From Bacteroidia bacterium (GTDB lineage: Bacteria > Bacteroidota > Bacteroidia > NS11-12g > UBA9320), in assembly GCA_020849295.1 (NCBI GenBank), contig JADLGN010000017.1, forward strand, positions 1 to 59,306: a DNA stretch of 59,306 nucleotides. The letters are read 5' to 3'. The notes beneath the pieces were generated by a model. That model saw nothing but the letters and a program-made list of their open reading frames with translations, was not told the DNA's origin and did not search any database. Position 1 is the stretch's first letter, and each line of letters begins with the position of its first letter. Positions 15,732 to 24,896 of this stretch are shown here, in pieces. The position numbers were made by a program, and so were the translations under genes.

Positions 15732-15858
15732 AACCTAATTAAAAAATATTAATATCAATAGTCATCATAATGCAAAAAAAATAAAATCTCAAGGTAAAAT
15801 AACTCTCTTTTTTCAATACCTTTTTCGAAATATTTTATTTTCGTATTTTTATTGGTTT

Positions 15859-18800
15859 ATGTTAATAAAGAAATTAAAAGTTGGTTTATGCTTTTTTATA
15901 CTTGTATTTAATACAGAAATAAGTATAAAAGCCCAATCTTTTGGAAATATTACTTATAACGATACTTTTACTTCAGGTGTTACATATTGTCCCGGCGACA
16001 AGCAATATGATGATTGGGTAAATTTTAGAAAATCACTTGATACAAATGTTTATAAATTTTTAAAAATTACAATGAAGGGCACTTTTGCAAAAAGCGGAAA
16101 AGAGTGTAATGATTCTTTTATTGTAAGAAGGATTGCAAATGCTCTAAAAAATCCCGGAACAATGTTCTCTGATTCTTGCAATGGAAATAAATGGGTAGTG
16201 TCAACACCCGGTAGTTGTATGGCAACTGGATGTACCAAAGTGACAGACAATGTAGGCATAGCTGCTGATGGAGCTATAAATGCTTGTACATGTATAAAGC
16301 CAAGCTGGCAAATACGACCGGCTGTAGGAAACACTAATTGGGGAGGTGTAAATACACAAAGTTGCAGTCCTATTCCGTCTCAAAGAATGATACTTGAATT
16401 TTCATATCCATTATACCAAAATGATGCCTCAGCATTAAACAGCAATAAAATTGATATCTGTAAAAAAACAAATATAATTTCGGTAATTGTAAAAAATGCA
16501 GGACTTAAAACTATTGACAGTTTGCAAATATTTTGTTCAATTAATGATACTATTAAAAATTCTTTAAATTTTAGATGTAATTTAAAGAGTTATAGAGATA
16601 CACTTTTTATAATAAATTCTTCTATCAATTTCAAAGAAAGAAATGATTATAAAATAAAAATTTGGACGAGTGCACCAAATGGGAAAAAAGATGAAAACAC
16701 AAATAATGACACAGTTCAGATTATATTCAGGTTTTCAGGTTTGCCTGATGTTCCAAACGTGAAAGATACAGTTTTTTGTGGAAGTAATGAAAACTATATT
16801 ATAGCAAATTCAAAAAACCAATTTGATAATATAATTTGGTATGGTTCGCTTACATCAAGCAAAATACTTGGTGTAGGAAGTGTATTTAAAACGCCATTTC
16901 ATTCTCCTGGAATTTACAAATATTATGTAAGCGCATCGGGTTTATTAATCAATCGAGATTTAGCAACTACGTTTATTGGCGGAAACCAACAAGCGGGTTT
17001 TATGATGGATATAAAGGCTGAAAAATATATAACTATAGACAGTATAGCCTTAAACGTAGGAGCTAATGCAGGTACATATTCTGATATTGAAGTTTTTATT
17101 ACTGACAGTACTTTTGGTAAAAAAGAAACAGACCCATCCAAATGGAGCAATATTGGCAGATTTAAAATTAAAAGTAAAGGAATAGGATATCCAACTACAA
17201 TACCTTTAAAATTTAATTTGCCGGCTAATAAAAGATATGGAATATATGTGCAAACAACAAATGTTCCTTCATTTTATTTGCAATATACCAATGGCAATAT
17301 AAGTTTTGGCGATGATATTTTAAAACTAAACCTTCAAACTTATGATTCTTCAGGAAAGTTAGTTTATGGCAAAGGTACTTTACTAAATTGGGGAGGGGCA
17401 TTTGCATCAAGAATTGGCAATATTAAATTTTATTATAAAGTGCCGGTTTGTGAAAGCTTACGTGATTCAATGACTTTAAAAATAAATCAACTTCCTATTG
17501 GAGCAAAATTTGACAAAGGTTTCCCTTTTAATTCTCCCGATTTAAAAACAAACGGTACATTATCAAATCCTGATATAGCATCTGTAGGAAATGAAGTAAA
17601 TTATTCAATATATCCGCCATTTGGCTATTCAAATTCTGATTATGGAAAAACATGGATTATTAAAAATATAAATATTCTTACATCTGCAAACTATAATATA
17701 AAAGCTGAGGATACTGTATTTTACAAACCAAACAGTTTTGCTAACGCCATATTGAAATATATACCTAGCAAAAATTATGAAGATAGTTTAATAATAATTT
17801 CTGCTGTTATTTCTGACTTAACAAATACCAAATGCGATAGCACTATCAATAGGTTTATATATATAGCAAACACTCCTGAAATAAAAATATATGTTAATGA
17901 TACATGCTTTGGTAATTACACAAAATTTAAAAACACGTCAGTTATTAAAAAAGGTAAACTAAATTACAGGTGGAATTTTGGTAATGGAGATACAAGTGTT
18001 TTACAATCTCCAACATATTTTTATCCAAATTCAGGCAAATACAAAGTGAATTTTAAAGTAACTACTAATTATGGAATTACAAAAGATACAAATTTTTTGG
18101 TTTCAGTTTTTGAAATACCTAATGTTAAGTTCAAAGTAAATAATGCCTGCAAAGGAGATAGCTTGAGTTTTGATAATCTCACTACTGTAAGTGATGGGAA
18201 ATTAAATTATATATGGGATTTTGGCGATGGAAATTTTAGTACAAAGAATAACCCAAAACATATTTATACTTCAACCGGAGATTATTTTGTGAAATTAGAT
18301 GCAGAGTCAAACAAATGCAGAGCTAATATTATAAAAAAAGCATATTATTTTGAAAAACCAATTGCAGATTTCAATCTTAAAGGGAATTGCTGCTTTGATA
18401 CTGTATTTACTATAAACACTACTAGTATTGGAGGAAGCGAAGGATTTGGAAGTTATTGGGACTTTGGTCAAAATGAAGAAACATCAAATAATAAAAATCC
18501 AAAGTATATTTTCAAATCTGACGGCTTAAAAATTATAAAATATAAGGCTATTAGTCAATTTGGATGTATTGATACAATATCAAAATCAGTTTATATTTTA
18601 CCTTCAACTCAGGCATCTTTTACAAATAATGCAACTTGCAATATTGATTCTGTTTCCTTTCATAATACGTCTCTACAAAACAGCATTAATCCAAATTATT
18701 TTTGGGAGTGGGGAGATGGGGATAAAACAGAATATATTAAGCACCCTAAACATTTATACAAATCACTCGGTAAAAAAACTGTAAAACTTACTGCTAAAAC

Positions 18801-19611
18801 AAATAATGGATGTAGTACTTCTTTTGAAAAAGAAATAAAAATAATGCAAAAACCCGTTGCTGATTTTAATGCAAATGATGGATGTATTGGCAAATTAATT
18901 CAATTTAATAATACTTCAATAATAGAAGGACAAGTAGTATATAAATGGAGATTTGGAGACGGTGACAGCAGTTACATTAAATCACCTCAAAAAAAGTATA
19001 ACCCAAATGTTGCATCTTCATACAATGTACAACTTGTGCTGTTTAATAATGCAGGCTGTTTTGATACAGCGACAAAACAAATTAGCGTTGAAGAAAATCC
19101 AAATTGTGATTTTAAAATTAATTCTGCCCAAACTGGCGGATATGAATTTGTTTTTACACCCGAAATTACTACATATACCTTTTATAATTGGGATTTTGGT
19201 GATGGGAATTTAAGTTCAGATGCAATTGCAAAACATAAATATAATGCTGATGGGAAATACAGAGTTAAAATATATATGAAAAACTATGCAGGATGCGAAT
19301 GTTTTGATACTTTAACAAATTTGAATGTTAATCATTTGAAAATTGAGAAAAAAAATGAAACAATTTTTCGTATTTTTCCAAATCCATCAACAGGAAAAAT
19401 CAATATAAATATAAATGAAAATTTAATAGATAATTCATTCCTTTTAATAATTTATGATAATTCAGGAAGACAGGTTTTTTGCGGAAATATAGAAAATAAT
19501 AATTTGTTAAAATTAAATCTGAATCCCGGACTATATTACTTTCATATATCAAATAAAAACGGAGTAATTGCTAAAGAAAAAATTGCAATTAAAAACTTAG
19601 AGAGTTTGTAA
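15859..19611 (+). CDS. Large secreted PKD-repeat protein with T9SS C-terminal sorting domain
   Basis: This 1250-residue protein has an N-terminal signal peptide (about 1-26, hydrophobic, ending near IKAQ). A Cys-containing N-terminal domain, a CARDB-like beta domain (about 195-295) and Ig-like segments come next. Six PKD-type repeats from about residue 680 to 1160 each carry a version of WDFGDG (WNFGNG, WDFGDG, WDFGQN, WEWGDG, WRFGDG, WDFGDG). The last 80 residues begin FRIFPNPSTGKININI and end with a hydrophobic strand and KEKIAIKN, the type A sorting signal recognised by the type IX secretion system. The protein is expected to be exported and attached to or released from the cell surface; its ligand is unknown. 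A weak -7-like TATTTTCG lies 15 bp upstream of the start. Confidence 0.88.
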   Translation: MLIKKLKVGLCFFILVFNTEISIKAQSFGNITYNDTFTSGVTYCPGDKQYDDWVNFRKSLDTNVYKFLKITMKGTFAKSGKECNDSFIVRRIANALKNPGTMFSDSCNGNKWVVSTPGSCMATGCTKVTDNVGIAADGAINACTCIKPSWQIRPAVGNTNWGGVNTQSCSPIPSQRMILEFSYPLYQNDASALNSNKIDICKKTNIISVIVKNAGLKTIDSLQIFCSINDTIKNSLNFRCNLKSYRDTLFIINSSINFKERNDYKIKIWTSAPNGKKDENTNNDTVQIIFRFSGLPDVPNVKDTVFCGSNENYIIANSKNQFDNIIWYGSLTSSKILGVGSVFKTPFHSPGIYKYYVSASGLLINRDLATTFIGGNQQAGFMMDIKAEKYITIDSIALNVGANAGTYSDIEVFITDSTFGKKETDPSKWSNIGRFKIKSKGIGYPTTIPLKFNLPANKRYGIYVQTTNVPSFYLQYTNGNISFGDDILKLNLQTYDSSGKLVYGKGTLLNWGGAFASRIGNIKFYYKVPVCESLRDSMTLKINQLPIGAKFDKGFPFNSPDLKTNGTLSNPDIASVGNEVNYSIYPPFGYSNSDYGKTWIIKNINILTSANYNIKAEDTVFYKPNSFANAILKYIPSKNYEDSLIIISAVISDLTNTKCDSTINRFIYIANTPEIKIYVNDTCFGNYTKFKNTSVIKKGKLNYRWNFGNGDTSVLQSPTYFYPNSGKYKVNFKVTTNYGITKDTNFLVSVFEIPNVKFKVNNACKGDSLSFDNLTTVSDGKLNYIWDFGDGNFSTKNNPKHIYTSTGDYFVKLDAESNKCRANIIKKAYYFEKPIADFNLKGNCCFDTVFTINTTSIGGSEGFGSYWDFGQNEETSNNKNPKYIFKSDGLKIIKYKAISQFGCIDTISKSVYILPSTQASFTNNATCNIDSVSFHNTSLQNSINPNYFWEWGDGDKTEYIKHPKHLYKSLGKKTVKLTAKTNNGCSTSFEKEIKIMQKPVADFNANDGCIGKLIQFNNTSIIEGQVVYKWRFGDGDSSYIKSPQKKYNPNVASSYNVQLVLFNNAGCFDTATKQISVEENPNCDFKINSAQTGGYEFVFTPEITTYTFYNWDFGDGNLSSDAIAKHKYNADGKYRVKIYMKNYAGCECFDTLTNLNVNHLKIEKKNETIFRIFPNPSTGKINININENLIDNSFLLIIYDNSGRQVFCGNIENNNLLKLNLNPGLYYFHISNKNGVIAKEKIAIKNLESL

Positions 19612-19635
19612 AATCATAATTTAAAAAAAACTTAT

Positions 19636-19643
19636 TATCTTTG
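19636..19643 (+). promoter_or_regulatory. -7 promoter element for pdxH
   Basis: TATCTTTG matches TAnnTTTG exactly and lies 13 bp before the ATG of pdxH at 19657, giving a leader of only a few bases. No -33 element at the right distance. Confidence 0.55.
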
Positions 19644-19656
19644 CAGCCATTTTCAG

Positions 19657-20286
19657 ATGTTGTCTATTAAAGATTTAAGAGAAAATTACAGCAAAGAAGA
19701 ATTGCTTGAAGAAAACCTTACTAAAAACCCTATTGACCTTTTTGATTTGTGGTTTAAAATGGCACTTGCAGCCGAAGTGCCAGAACCTAACGCAATGATA
19801 CTGTCAACTGTGAGCCTTGAAAGGAAGCCTCGTTCGAGAGTAGTTTTACTTAAAGAGTACAATAAACATGGTTTTAGTTTTTTTACAAATTATCAAAGTG
19901 ATAAGGGGAAAGATATTGAACTTAATAATAATGTTTCTATTAATTTTTATTGGAGCAAGCTTCAAAAACAAGTTAGAATTGAGGGCAAAGCTGTAAAGTT
20001 ACACCAAGAAGATAATGATTCTTATTTTAATTCACGCCCTATTGGAAGTCAAATTGGTGCAGTAATCAGTAATCAAAGTCGCCCATTAGAAGACCGCTCA
20101 GAACTATTAAAGAAATTTGAAGAATTTGATATTAGCAAAAATATTGAAAGACCCAAAAACTGGGGCGGATATTTAGTAAAACCCTTAGTAATTGAATTTT
20201 GGCAAGGTCGTCCAAATAGGTTGCACGACAGAATAAAATATATTTTTAAAGACAGCAAATGGAAATACCAAAGGCTGCAACCTTAA
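19657..20286 (+). CDS. pdxH: Pyridoxamine/pyridoxine 5'-phosphate oxidase
   Basis: This 209-residue FMN enzyme oxidises pyridoxine or pyridoxamine 5'-phosphate to pyridoxal 5'-phosphate. The family pattern is clear: MALAAEVPEPNAMILSTV, RPRSRVVLLKEY (here KPRSRVV), GFSFFTNYQSDKG, VNFYW-like strand (SINFYWSKL), QVRIEG, YFNSRPIGSQIGA, and the C-terminal signature EFWQGRPNRLHDR ending in RLQP. The length is typical. It stands alone between the PKD gene and the convergent bTHX gene, with its own -7 element. Confidence 0.96.
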   Translation: MLSIKDLRENYSKEELLEENLTKNPIDLFDLWFKMALAAEVPEPNAMILSTVSLERKPRSRVVLLKEYNKHGFSFFTNYQSDKGKDIELNNNVSINFYWSKLQKQVRIEGKAVKLHQEDNDSYFNSRPIGSQIGAVISNQSRPLEDRSELLKKFEEFDISKNIERPKNWGGYLVKPLVIEFWQGRPNRLHDRIKYIFKDSKWKYQRLQP

Positions 20287-20303
20287 ATTTTTAAATAAAA
20301 AAA

Positions 20304-20417
20304 TTATTTACTTTCGGCAGATTTTTTCTTTGTGATATTTGAAAGTCTGGGACGTGTATTACCGTAAGATCCCATTACCCTTTTGCCTTTTGCTGTTTTT
20401 TTATCTCCTTTTCCCAT
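20304..20417 (-). CDS. 30S ribosomal protein THX (bTHX)
   Basis: A 37-codon gene reads MGKGDKKTAKGKRVMGSYGN and then TRPRLSNITKKKSAESK, stopping at TAA. The start MGKGDKK, the GSYG turn and the basic composition match bTHX, the small peptide that sits in the head of the 30S subunit in Thermus and is encoded in many Bacteroidetes. The product is very basic. The gene has a complete Bacteroidetes promoter upstream and lies just after the oxidase operon on the same strand. Confidence 0.85.
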   Translation of the reverse strand: MGKGDKKTAKGKRVMGSYGNTRPRLSNITKKKSAESK

Positions 20418-20444
20418 TGATACTGATTTTATTTAAAATGGCTG

Positions 20445-20477
20445 CAAATTTATTATTATTTTATAAAATAATTCAAA
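20445..20477 (-). promoter_or_regulatory. Promoter of the bTHX gene
   Basis: On the minus strand a -33 TTTG (20477-20474), a 21-bp spacer and a -7 TAAATTTG (20452-20445) form a complete Bacteroidetes promoter, 27 bp before the ATG at 20417. It lies between the end of the DUF983 gene and bTHX, so bTHX can be transcribed independently. Confidence 0.65.
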
Positions 20478-20493
20478 TTATAATTTATAAAAT

Positions 20494-20862
20494 TTATTCT
20501 CCTCTGTACTTGCGGTATGGTGAAAAAAGATATATCATAAGCATACGCGAAAATCTAAGTAATAATGGAGTTAAAAGTAAAATTGTACCGATTATTATTA
20601 TTGCATAAATTTCTAACGGAGGATCATTAAAAAATTTATACAGAATTAAACTAACAATTATTGTAAAGCCAGTGGTAAGTGCATAATTAAAGTACATTGC
20701 TCCCCATAAAAAACCAGTTTCTTGTTCAAATTTTACATTACAAATAGGACAAAATATATTCATTTTATCAAAGCTAAGCAGATTATAAAATTTATGAGTA
20801 AACACATTACCACTTCTGCATTTGGGGCATTTGCCACTTAACAAGGATAGTAAGGCTTTCAA
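20494..20862 (-). CDS. DUF983-family membrane protein
   Basis: This 122-residue protein has an N-terminal zinc-ribbon-like part with Cys12/Cys15 (CPKC) and Cys38/Cys41 (CPIC) and two membrane helices (about 55-75 and 82-102). DUF983 proteins are frequent near cytochrome oxidase genes in Bacteroidetes and Proteobacteria; an assembly role has been proposed but is not established. It is the last gene of the oxidase operon and overlaps the preceding small gene by 4 bp. Confidence 0.85.
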   Translation of the reverse strand: MKALLSLLSGKCPKCRSGNVFTHKFYNLLSFDKMNIFCPICNVKFEQETGFLWGAMYFNYALTTGFTIIVSLILYKFFNDPPLEIYAIIIIGTILLLTPLLLRFSRMLMIYLFSPYRKYRGE

Positions 20863-21116
20863 TTTGTTTTTTTATTTTTTTTATATTTATAATAAAACCC
20901 GGCTCCGGTAGCTCCGGCTATCAAATAGGGCATTGCAAGTAAATATAAAATTCCGTTATTCAAACCTTTTCCTTTAGTGTTTTTTTTATCTTTCATTGAG
21001 CTTTCTACGGCTGCTTTGCACATAGGACATTGCGCTTTAGTAATTGTATTACCAAATACAAACATGCTTGAAATTAGTGATATTTTAATAATTGTATTTT
21101 TTATGTTGAATCTCAT
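20859..21116 (-). CDS. Small membrane protein with CPMC motif (conserved hypothetical)
   Basis: This 85-residue protein has an N-terminal signal-like helix (about 8-28), then CPMCKAAVESS (Cys30, Cys33), and a second membrane helix at about 55-75, with a lysine-rich end. The CxxC next to the membrane resembles metal- or heme-handling assembly proteins. Its position between the DUF420 and DUF983 genes suggests a role in oxidase maturation; this is inferred from context only. Confidence 0.65.
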   Translation of the reverse strand: MRFNIKNTIIKISLISSMFVFGNTITKAQCPMCKAAVESSMKDKKNTKGKGLNNGILYLLAMPYLIAGATGAGFYYKYKKNKKTN

Positions 21117-21119
21117 TTT

Positions 21120-21665
21120 TTAATTTGGAAAATTATAATACGGTAAAAGAAAAAAATAAACCAATATTCCTGTAAAAGAAACATAAACCCAAACAGGGTA
21201 TGCCCATTTTACTATTTTTTTATGATTTAGCAAATTATTATTTAGTCCATAGAAAAAAGCTATTAATACTAGTGGCATAAGGAATAGAGATGCAAGAATG
21301 TGAGAAAACAAAATGAAATAATAAACTGATTTAATTGCACCACTTCCTCCATAACTTGTTTCAGGGACAAAATAATGATACAGTGTATAAGAAATTAAAA
21401 AAATTGCTGATAGAAAAAAAGCTGATAAGTTTAGTGCTTTATGTATTTTGTATTTTTTGCGTTTAACAAATATATATGACAAAATCAACATAGTCAAACT
21501 CAGTGCATTTATTGTTGCATTAAATTTTGGAAGAGAGTAAGCAAATTGAGGAATAGTAAAAGGTGCTGAAAAGAATTTTCTGTTAAGCAATAAAACAAAT
21601 AATATTACTGCAATTGATAATAAAAAAATTATACGAAAAACTAATTTATTTTGGTTCTTTATCAC
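21120..21665 (-). CDS. DUF420-family membrane protein (YozB/CtaM-like)
   Basis: This 181-residue protein has about five membrane helices and conserved histidines, including IHKALNLSAF, YHYFVPE, HILASLFLMPL and NHKKIVKW, the DUF420 pattern. YozB/CtaM of this family is needed for activity of an aa3-type oxidase in Staphylococcus. The start is GTG at 21665, inside the end of the SCO gene (20-bp overlap). The position in the oxidase operon supports a maturation role. Confidence 0.82.
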   Translation of the reverse strand: MIKNQNKLVFRIIFLLSIAVILFVLLLNRKFFSAPFTIPQFAYSLPKFNATINALSLTMLILSYIFVKRKKYKIHKALNLSAFFLSAIFLISYTLYHYFVPETSYGGSGAIKSVYYFILFSHILASLFLMPLVLIAFFYGLNNNLLNHKKIVKWAYPVWVYVSFTGILVYFFLLPYYNFPN

Positions 21666-22296
21666 TATATTCTTTGAATAAAATTTTCAAATCATCTTCT
21701 AATCTCATTATTTCTTTATAATCTTGCGAATCGTAGAAACCTCTTATATGTTTTTCTTTGTCAACCAACACTAGTTTATCGCTATGTATAAAATCGCGGT
21801 CGCTGTTTTGGCTCACTGCTACTGCTTTATATCCCTCTATTGCCAAATCGTACAATTGTTTTTTGCTACCTGTTACAAAAAACCATTTATAATCATCTAC
21901 TTTTAAGTTTTTTGCATATTCTTTTAAAATTGCTACAGTATCAAAATCAGGATCTACAGTATGTGAAATAAACATAAGTTGTTTGTTTTTTTTGTATTTA
22001 TCATATATAATAAACAAGTTTTTATTCATTCTTGGGCAAACTTCGGCACATGATGTAAAAAAGAAATTGGCAATATAAATTTTACCTTCAAAGTCTTTTT
22101 CACTTATTGTATCATTATTTTGATTTACAAACTTAAAATTAGGAATAACCCAGGGAGTTGTATCTCCCGACATTTCAAGTGAACCGAAAACAGGAAGTTT
22201 CTGGTAAGATATTTTACTGTATTTCCAAAGTAACCCCCATATTACAGGTAATATGAAAATAATTATTAATAATAAATACTGATATTTTTTTTTCAT
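21646..22296 (-). CDS. SCO1/SenC-family copper chaperone for cytochrome oxidase
   Basis: This 216-residue protein has an N-terminal membrane anchor (about 6-24) and a periplasmic thioredoxin-fold domain with the copper-binding Cys83-x3-Cys87 (TSCAEVCPRM) and a conserved His in FIHSDKLVLVD. SCO proteins deliver copper to the CuA centre of subunit II, which is encoded upstream in the same operon. It overlaps the subunit IV gene by 4 bp and the DUF420 gene by 20 bp. Confidence 0.92.
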   Translation of the reverse strand: MKKKYQYLLLIIIFILPVIWGLLWKYSKISYQKLPVFGSLEMSGDTTPWVIPNFKFVNQNNDTISEKDFEGKIYIANFFFTSCAEVCPRMNKNLFIIYDKYKKNKQLMFISHTVDPDFDTVAILKEYAKNLKVDDYKWFFVTGSKKQLYDLAIEGYKAVAVSQNSDRDFIHSDKLVLVDKEKHIRGFYDSQDYKEIMRLEDDLKILFKEYSDKEPK

Positions 22297-22628
22297 TTAA
22301 ACTGCAACCAGAAATTGCCATCGTGCAACATTCCGGCAACAAGTGCAATAATTAATACCATTGGAACTAATATTATCAAAATCAATTCAAATTTTTCATT
22401 TTTAAGATGCATAAATGAACCAACTATATAATATGCTTTTACTATTCCAAAGAAAATAAATACCCAGTTGCGAAACATAGAATGAGGCATTGCAAAATAT
22501 AAAATTATATCAAACAGAGTAATTGCTCCGAGAATAATTAAAGTTTTCCAAATATCCTTTGTCCCATGACTTTCGGTGTGCGGTACATAAGTTATCGGGT
22601 CATAATTTTCATTATCGTTCTTTTTCAT
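22293..22628 (-). CDS. Cytochrome c oxidase subunit IV
   Basis: The ATG at 22628 (MKKNDNENYDPITY) gives 111 residues; an upstream start would run into the subunit III gene. There are three membrane helices (FDIILYFAMP, FGIVKAYYIVGSFMHL, LVPMVLIIALVAGML), and HLKNEK is the family motif of caa3/prokaryotic subunit IV. It is a small structural subunit of the oxidase. It starts 17 bp after the subunit III gene and overlaps the SCO gene by 4 bp. Confidence 0.85.
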   Translation of the reverse strand: MKKNDNENYDPITYVPHTESHGTKDIWKTLIILGAITLFDIILYFAMPHSMFRNWVFIFFGIVKAYYIVGSFMHLKNEKFELILIILVPMVLIIALVAGMLHDGNFWLQFK

Positions 22629-22645
22629 ATATATTTTATTGAAGA

Positions 22646-23404
22646 TTAAATTAAATAGAAGAATGTAAATACAAATACCCAAACTAGGTCAACAAAATGC
22701 CAATATAATCCAACTTTTTCTATCATTTCATAATGACCGCGTTTTTCATAAGTACCTTTAACAGTATTCAAGTAAGTAATAAAATTAATTACTACACCAC
22801 TAAATACGTGAAATCCATGAAACCCTGTAACTATAAAAAACAATGCTGCAAACTGTGAAGGACCAAATGGATTAGAAGACAATGTGCTACCTTCTGTAAT
22901 AAACTGCGTCCATTCCCATGCCTGACACCCAAGAAATGCAAGACCTCCCAGTATAGTGTAAAGCATATATTTTTCAACTTTTTTTCTATCATTTCTATGT
23001 CCGGCTTCTACTGCAAGAACCATTGTTACCGAACTGAAAATTAATATAAAAGTCATAAGGCTTACAAACATCAGTGGTAAATGTATTCCATGTAAAAAAG
23101 GAAAATGATTAAAAACCAAATCAGCCGATGGCCAGTGTTTTTCAGAAAAAATTCCGGTTTGTTGCATTTTTTCAACAAAGTCATCGCCAATATGGCTCAT
23201 TGGACTTATTTTTTGTGTTTCTGTCAGTACAGGAGAACTCGGAAAACTAAATCTTACTGCGCCATATCCTACAAGTAGTGATGAAAATGTAAATGCATCA
23301 GAAAGCAAAAAAATCCACATCATTAGTTTTCCATAGCTAATTTTAAAAGGCGATCTACCGCCTGACCATGTTTTTGAAGTTACTGCTTGTGTATTTGAAG
23401 TCAT
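22646..23404 (-). CDS. Cytochrome c oxidase subunit III
   Basis: This 252-residue membrane protein has six to seven helices. It carries the subunit III motifs: WIFLLSDAFTF near the N-terminus, GHRNDRKK, QAWEWTQ, FFIVTGFHGFHVFSGV and GLYWHFVDLVWVFVF at the C-terminus. It stabilises subunit I and the proton uptake path. It is 4 bp downstream of a second, shorter subunit III-like gene, so the operon has two members of this family, as is common in Bacteroidetes. Confidence 0.92.
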   Translation of the reverse strand: MTSNTQAVTSKTWSGGRSPFKISYGKLMMWIFLLSDAFTFSSLLVGYGAVRFSFPSSPVLTETQKISPMSHIGDDFVEKMQQTGIFSEKHWPSADLVFNHFPFLHGIHLPLMFVSLMTFILIFSSVTMVLAVEAGHRNDRKKVEKYMLYTILGGLAFLGCQAWEWTQFITEGSTLSSNPFGPSQFAALFFIVTGFHGFHVFSGVVINFITYLNTVKGTYEKRGHYEMIEKVGLYWHFVDLVWVFVFTFFYLI

Positions 23405-23408
23405 TTTG

Positions 23409-23993
23409 TTATGTTATATTAAAAAAAATAAAAAGATATATCCAAACAATACCAATAAAATGCCAATAAATACTGCATGTTTGCAATGACAAATTATTGT
23501 TTATTGTAATTTTGTTTGACAATGATTTGATAAAAACTACTAAGAGGAAAATTAAACCTGCCAAAACATGCAAAACATGCAGCCCTGACAGTACATAAAT
23601 AAATGAGGCTGAAATTTTATCGCCATTTGCATCATCCGAAAAGTATAAATTCTGAAGATTCATATTTTTCCACCCTAAATATTGAAAAATGCAAAACAGT
23701 AATCCAAAACTAATAGTTAGGAACAAAAAAACTTTTATGTTTCTTAAGTTTTCATTTAGTAAAGATTTTTTAGTCAGCCAAAGAGTAAAACTACTCATCA
23801 CTATTGTAATAGTGCTGTATGTAAATTGAATTGGTAAATTAAAATTAAACCAATTGCCTTCAGCCTTACGCACAATATAAGCACTTGTTAATCCTGCAAA
23901 AAACATAATAATTGCTATTACAAATAACCATACAACAAATTTTTTTGGATTAAATTTAGATTCTTCTTGAATTTTTAATGTTTCTGCTATCAT
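23409..23993 (-). CDS. Second cytochrome c oxidase subunit III-family protein
   Basis: This 194-residue protein has five membrane helices and the same C-terminal motifs as subunit III (YVLSGLHVLHVLAGLIFL, YWHFIGIVWIYLF). It lacks the two N-terminal helices of the larger one next door, as in quinol-oxidase subunit III/CyoC-type proteins. Its ATG overlaps the stop of the heme O synthase gene (ATGA). Whether both subunit III proteins are in the same complex is not known. Confidence 0.85.
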   Translation of the reverse strand: MIAETLKIQEESKFNPKKFVVWLFVIAIIMFFAGLTSAYIVRKAEGNWFNFNLPIQFTYSTITIVMSSFTLWLTKKSLLNENLRNIKVFLFLTISFGLLFCIFQYLGWKNMNLQNLYFSDDANGDKISASFIYVLSGLHVLHVLAGLIFLLVVFIKSLSNKITINNNLSLQTCSIYWHFIGIVWIYLFIFFNIT

Positions 23994-24883
23994 AATTTGT
24001 CAATAAATAAAATTAATAATAATAAAGGGTTGTATATTATAGAAAAAAGCATAAGGGTTTTGGCTTCTTTTTTATTACAAGTTTTATAAAGCCTATACGC
24101 TACAACTGAAATAATTATTCCTAAAATTAAAATCAATATTAATGAAAATAGCCCGGCTAATCCTATAAAATAAGGAATTGACGACAATGGAATCATTATT
24201 ATAGTGAAAATAAAAACTATTAAAGCAGAAATTTTAGTTTTGCCACTTTTTACTGGTAGCAAATTATATCCGGCTCTTTTGTAATCTTCGTCAAGCAACC
24301 ATGCAATAGCCCAAAAATGCGGAAATTGCCAGAAAAACTGTATTGCAAATAGAATAATTGCACCAATTTCCATTTTACCTGTTGCGGCAACCCAACCAAG
24401 CATAGGAGGGATGGCTCCGGGAATTGCACCAATATATACAGCAATTGATGAATATCTTTTGAGTGGGGTATATAAAAACCCATAAGATATTAATGAAATA
24501 AAACCTAAAACAGCACTTAGCTGATTTAAAAATGTACCTAATATATAAACACCCGAAAACCCAGCAATCATACAAAAAATGGCAGCTTCAAAAATTGTCA
24601 TTCTTCCGGTAGCAAGAGGTCTGTTATTAGTACGAACCATTTTGCTGTCAAAATCTTTTTCTATAATTTGATTAATTCCGTTTGCTGCTCCTACAACCAA
24701 TAAACCTCCAGTTGCAAGTGCTAAAATAGAAATTAACTCAAAATTATTTCCAATAGCTATTAAATATCCTAATACAGCCGAAAACACTACTGACAGCGTA
24801 AGTCGCAGTTTTATCAATTGAAAATAATCAGAGATTTTTGATTTTAAACTGAATGGTTTATTTAATACTACCGTTTTAATCAT
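23990..24883 (-). CDS. ctaB: Protoheme IX farnesyltransferase (heme O synthase)
   Basis: This 297-residue UbiA-family enzyme transfers farnesyl to heme B to make heme O, the precursor of heme A for the oxidase. It has about eight to nine membrane helices. The prenyl-diphosphate-binding region reads NGINQIIEKDFDSKM followed by RTNNRPLATGRM, with the Bacteroidetes-type Glu at the first acidic position. A second loop has DEDYKRAGYNLLPV. It lies between the subunit I gene (13 bp) and the small subunit III gene (4-bp overlap). Confidence 0.94.
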   Translation of the reverse strand: MIKTVVLNKPFSLKSKISDYFQLIKLRLTLSVVFSAVLGYLIAIGNNFELISILALATGGLLVVGAANGINQIIEKDFDSKMVRTNNRPLATGRMTIFEAAIFCMIAGFSGVYILGTFLNQLSAVLGFISLISYGFLYTPLKRYSSIAVYIGAIPGAIPPMLGWVAATGKMEIGAIILFAIQFFWQFPHFWAIAWLLDEDYKRAGYNLLPVKSGKTKISALIVFIFTIIMIPLSSIPYFIGLAGLFSLILILILGIIISVVAYRLYKTCNKKEAKTLMLFSIIYNPLLLLILFIDKL

Positions 24884-24896
24884 TTTATATTAAAAA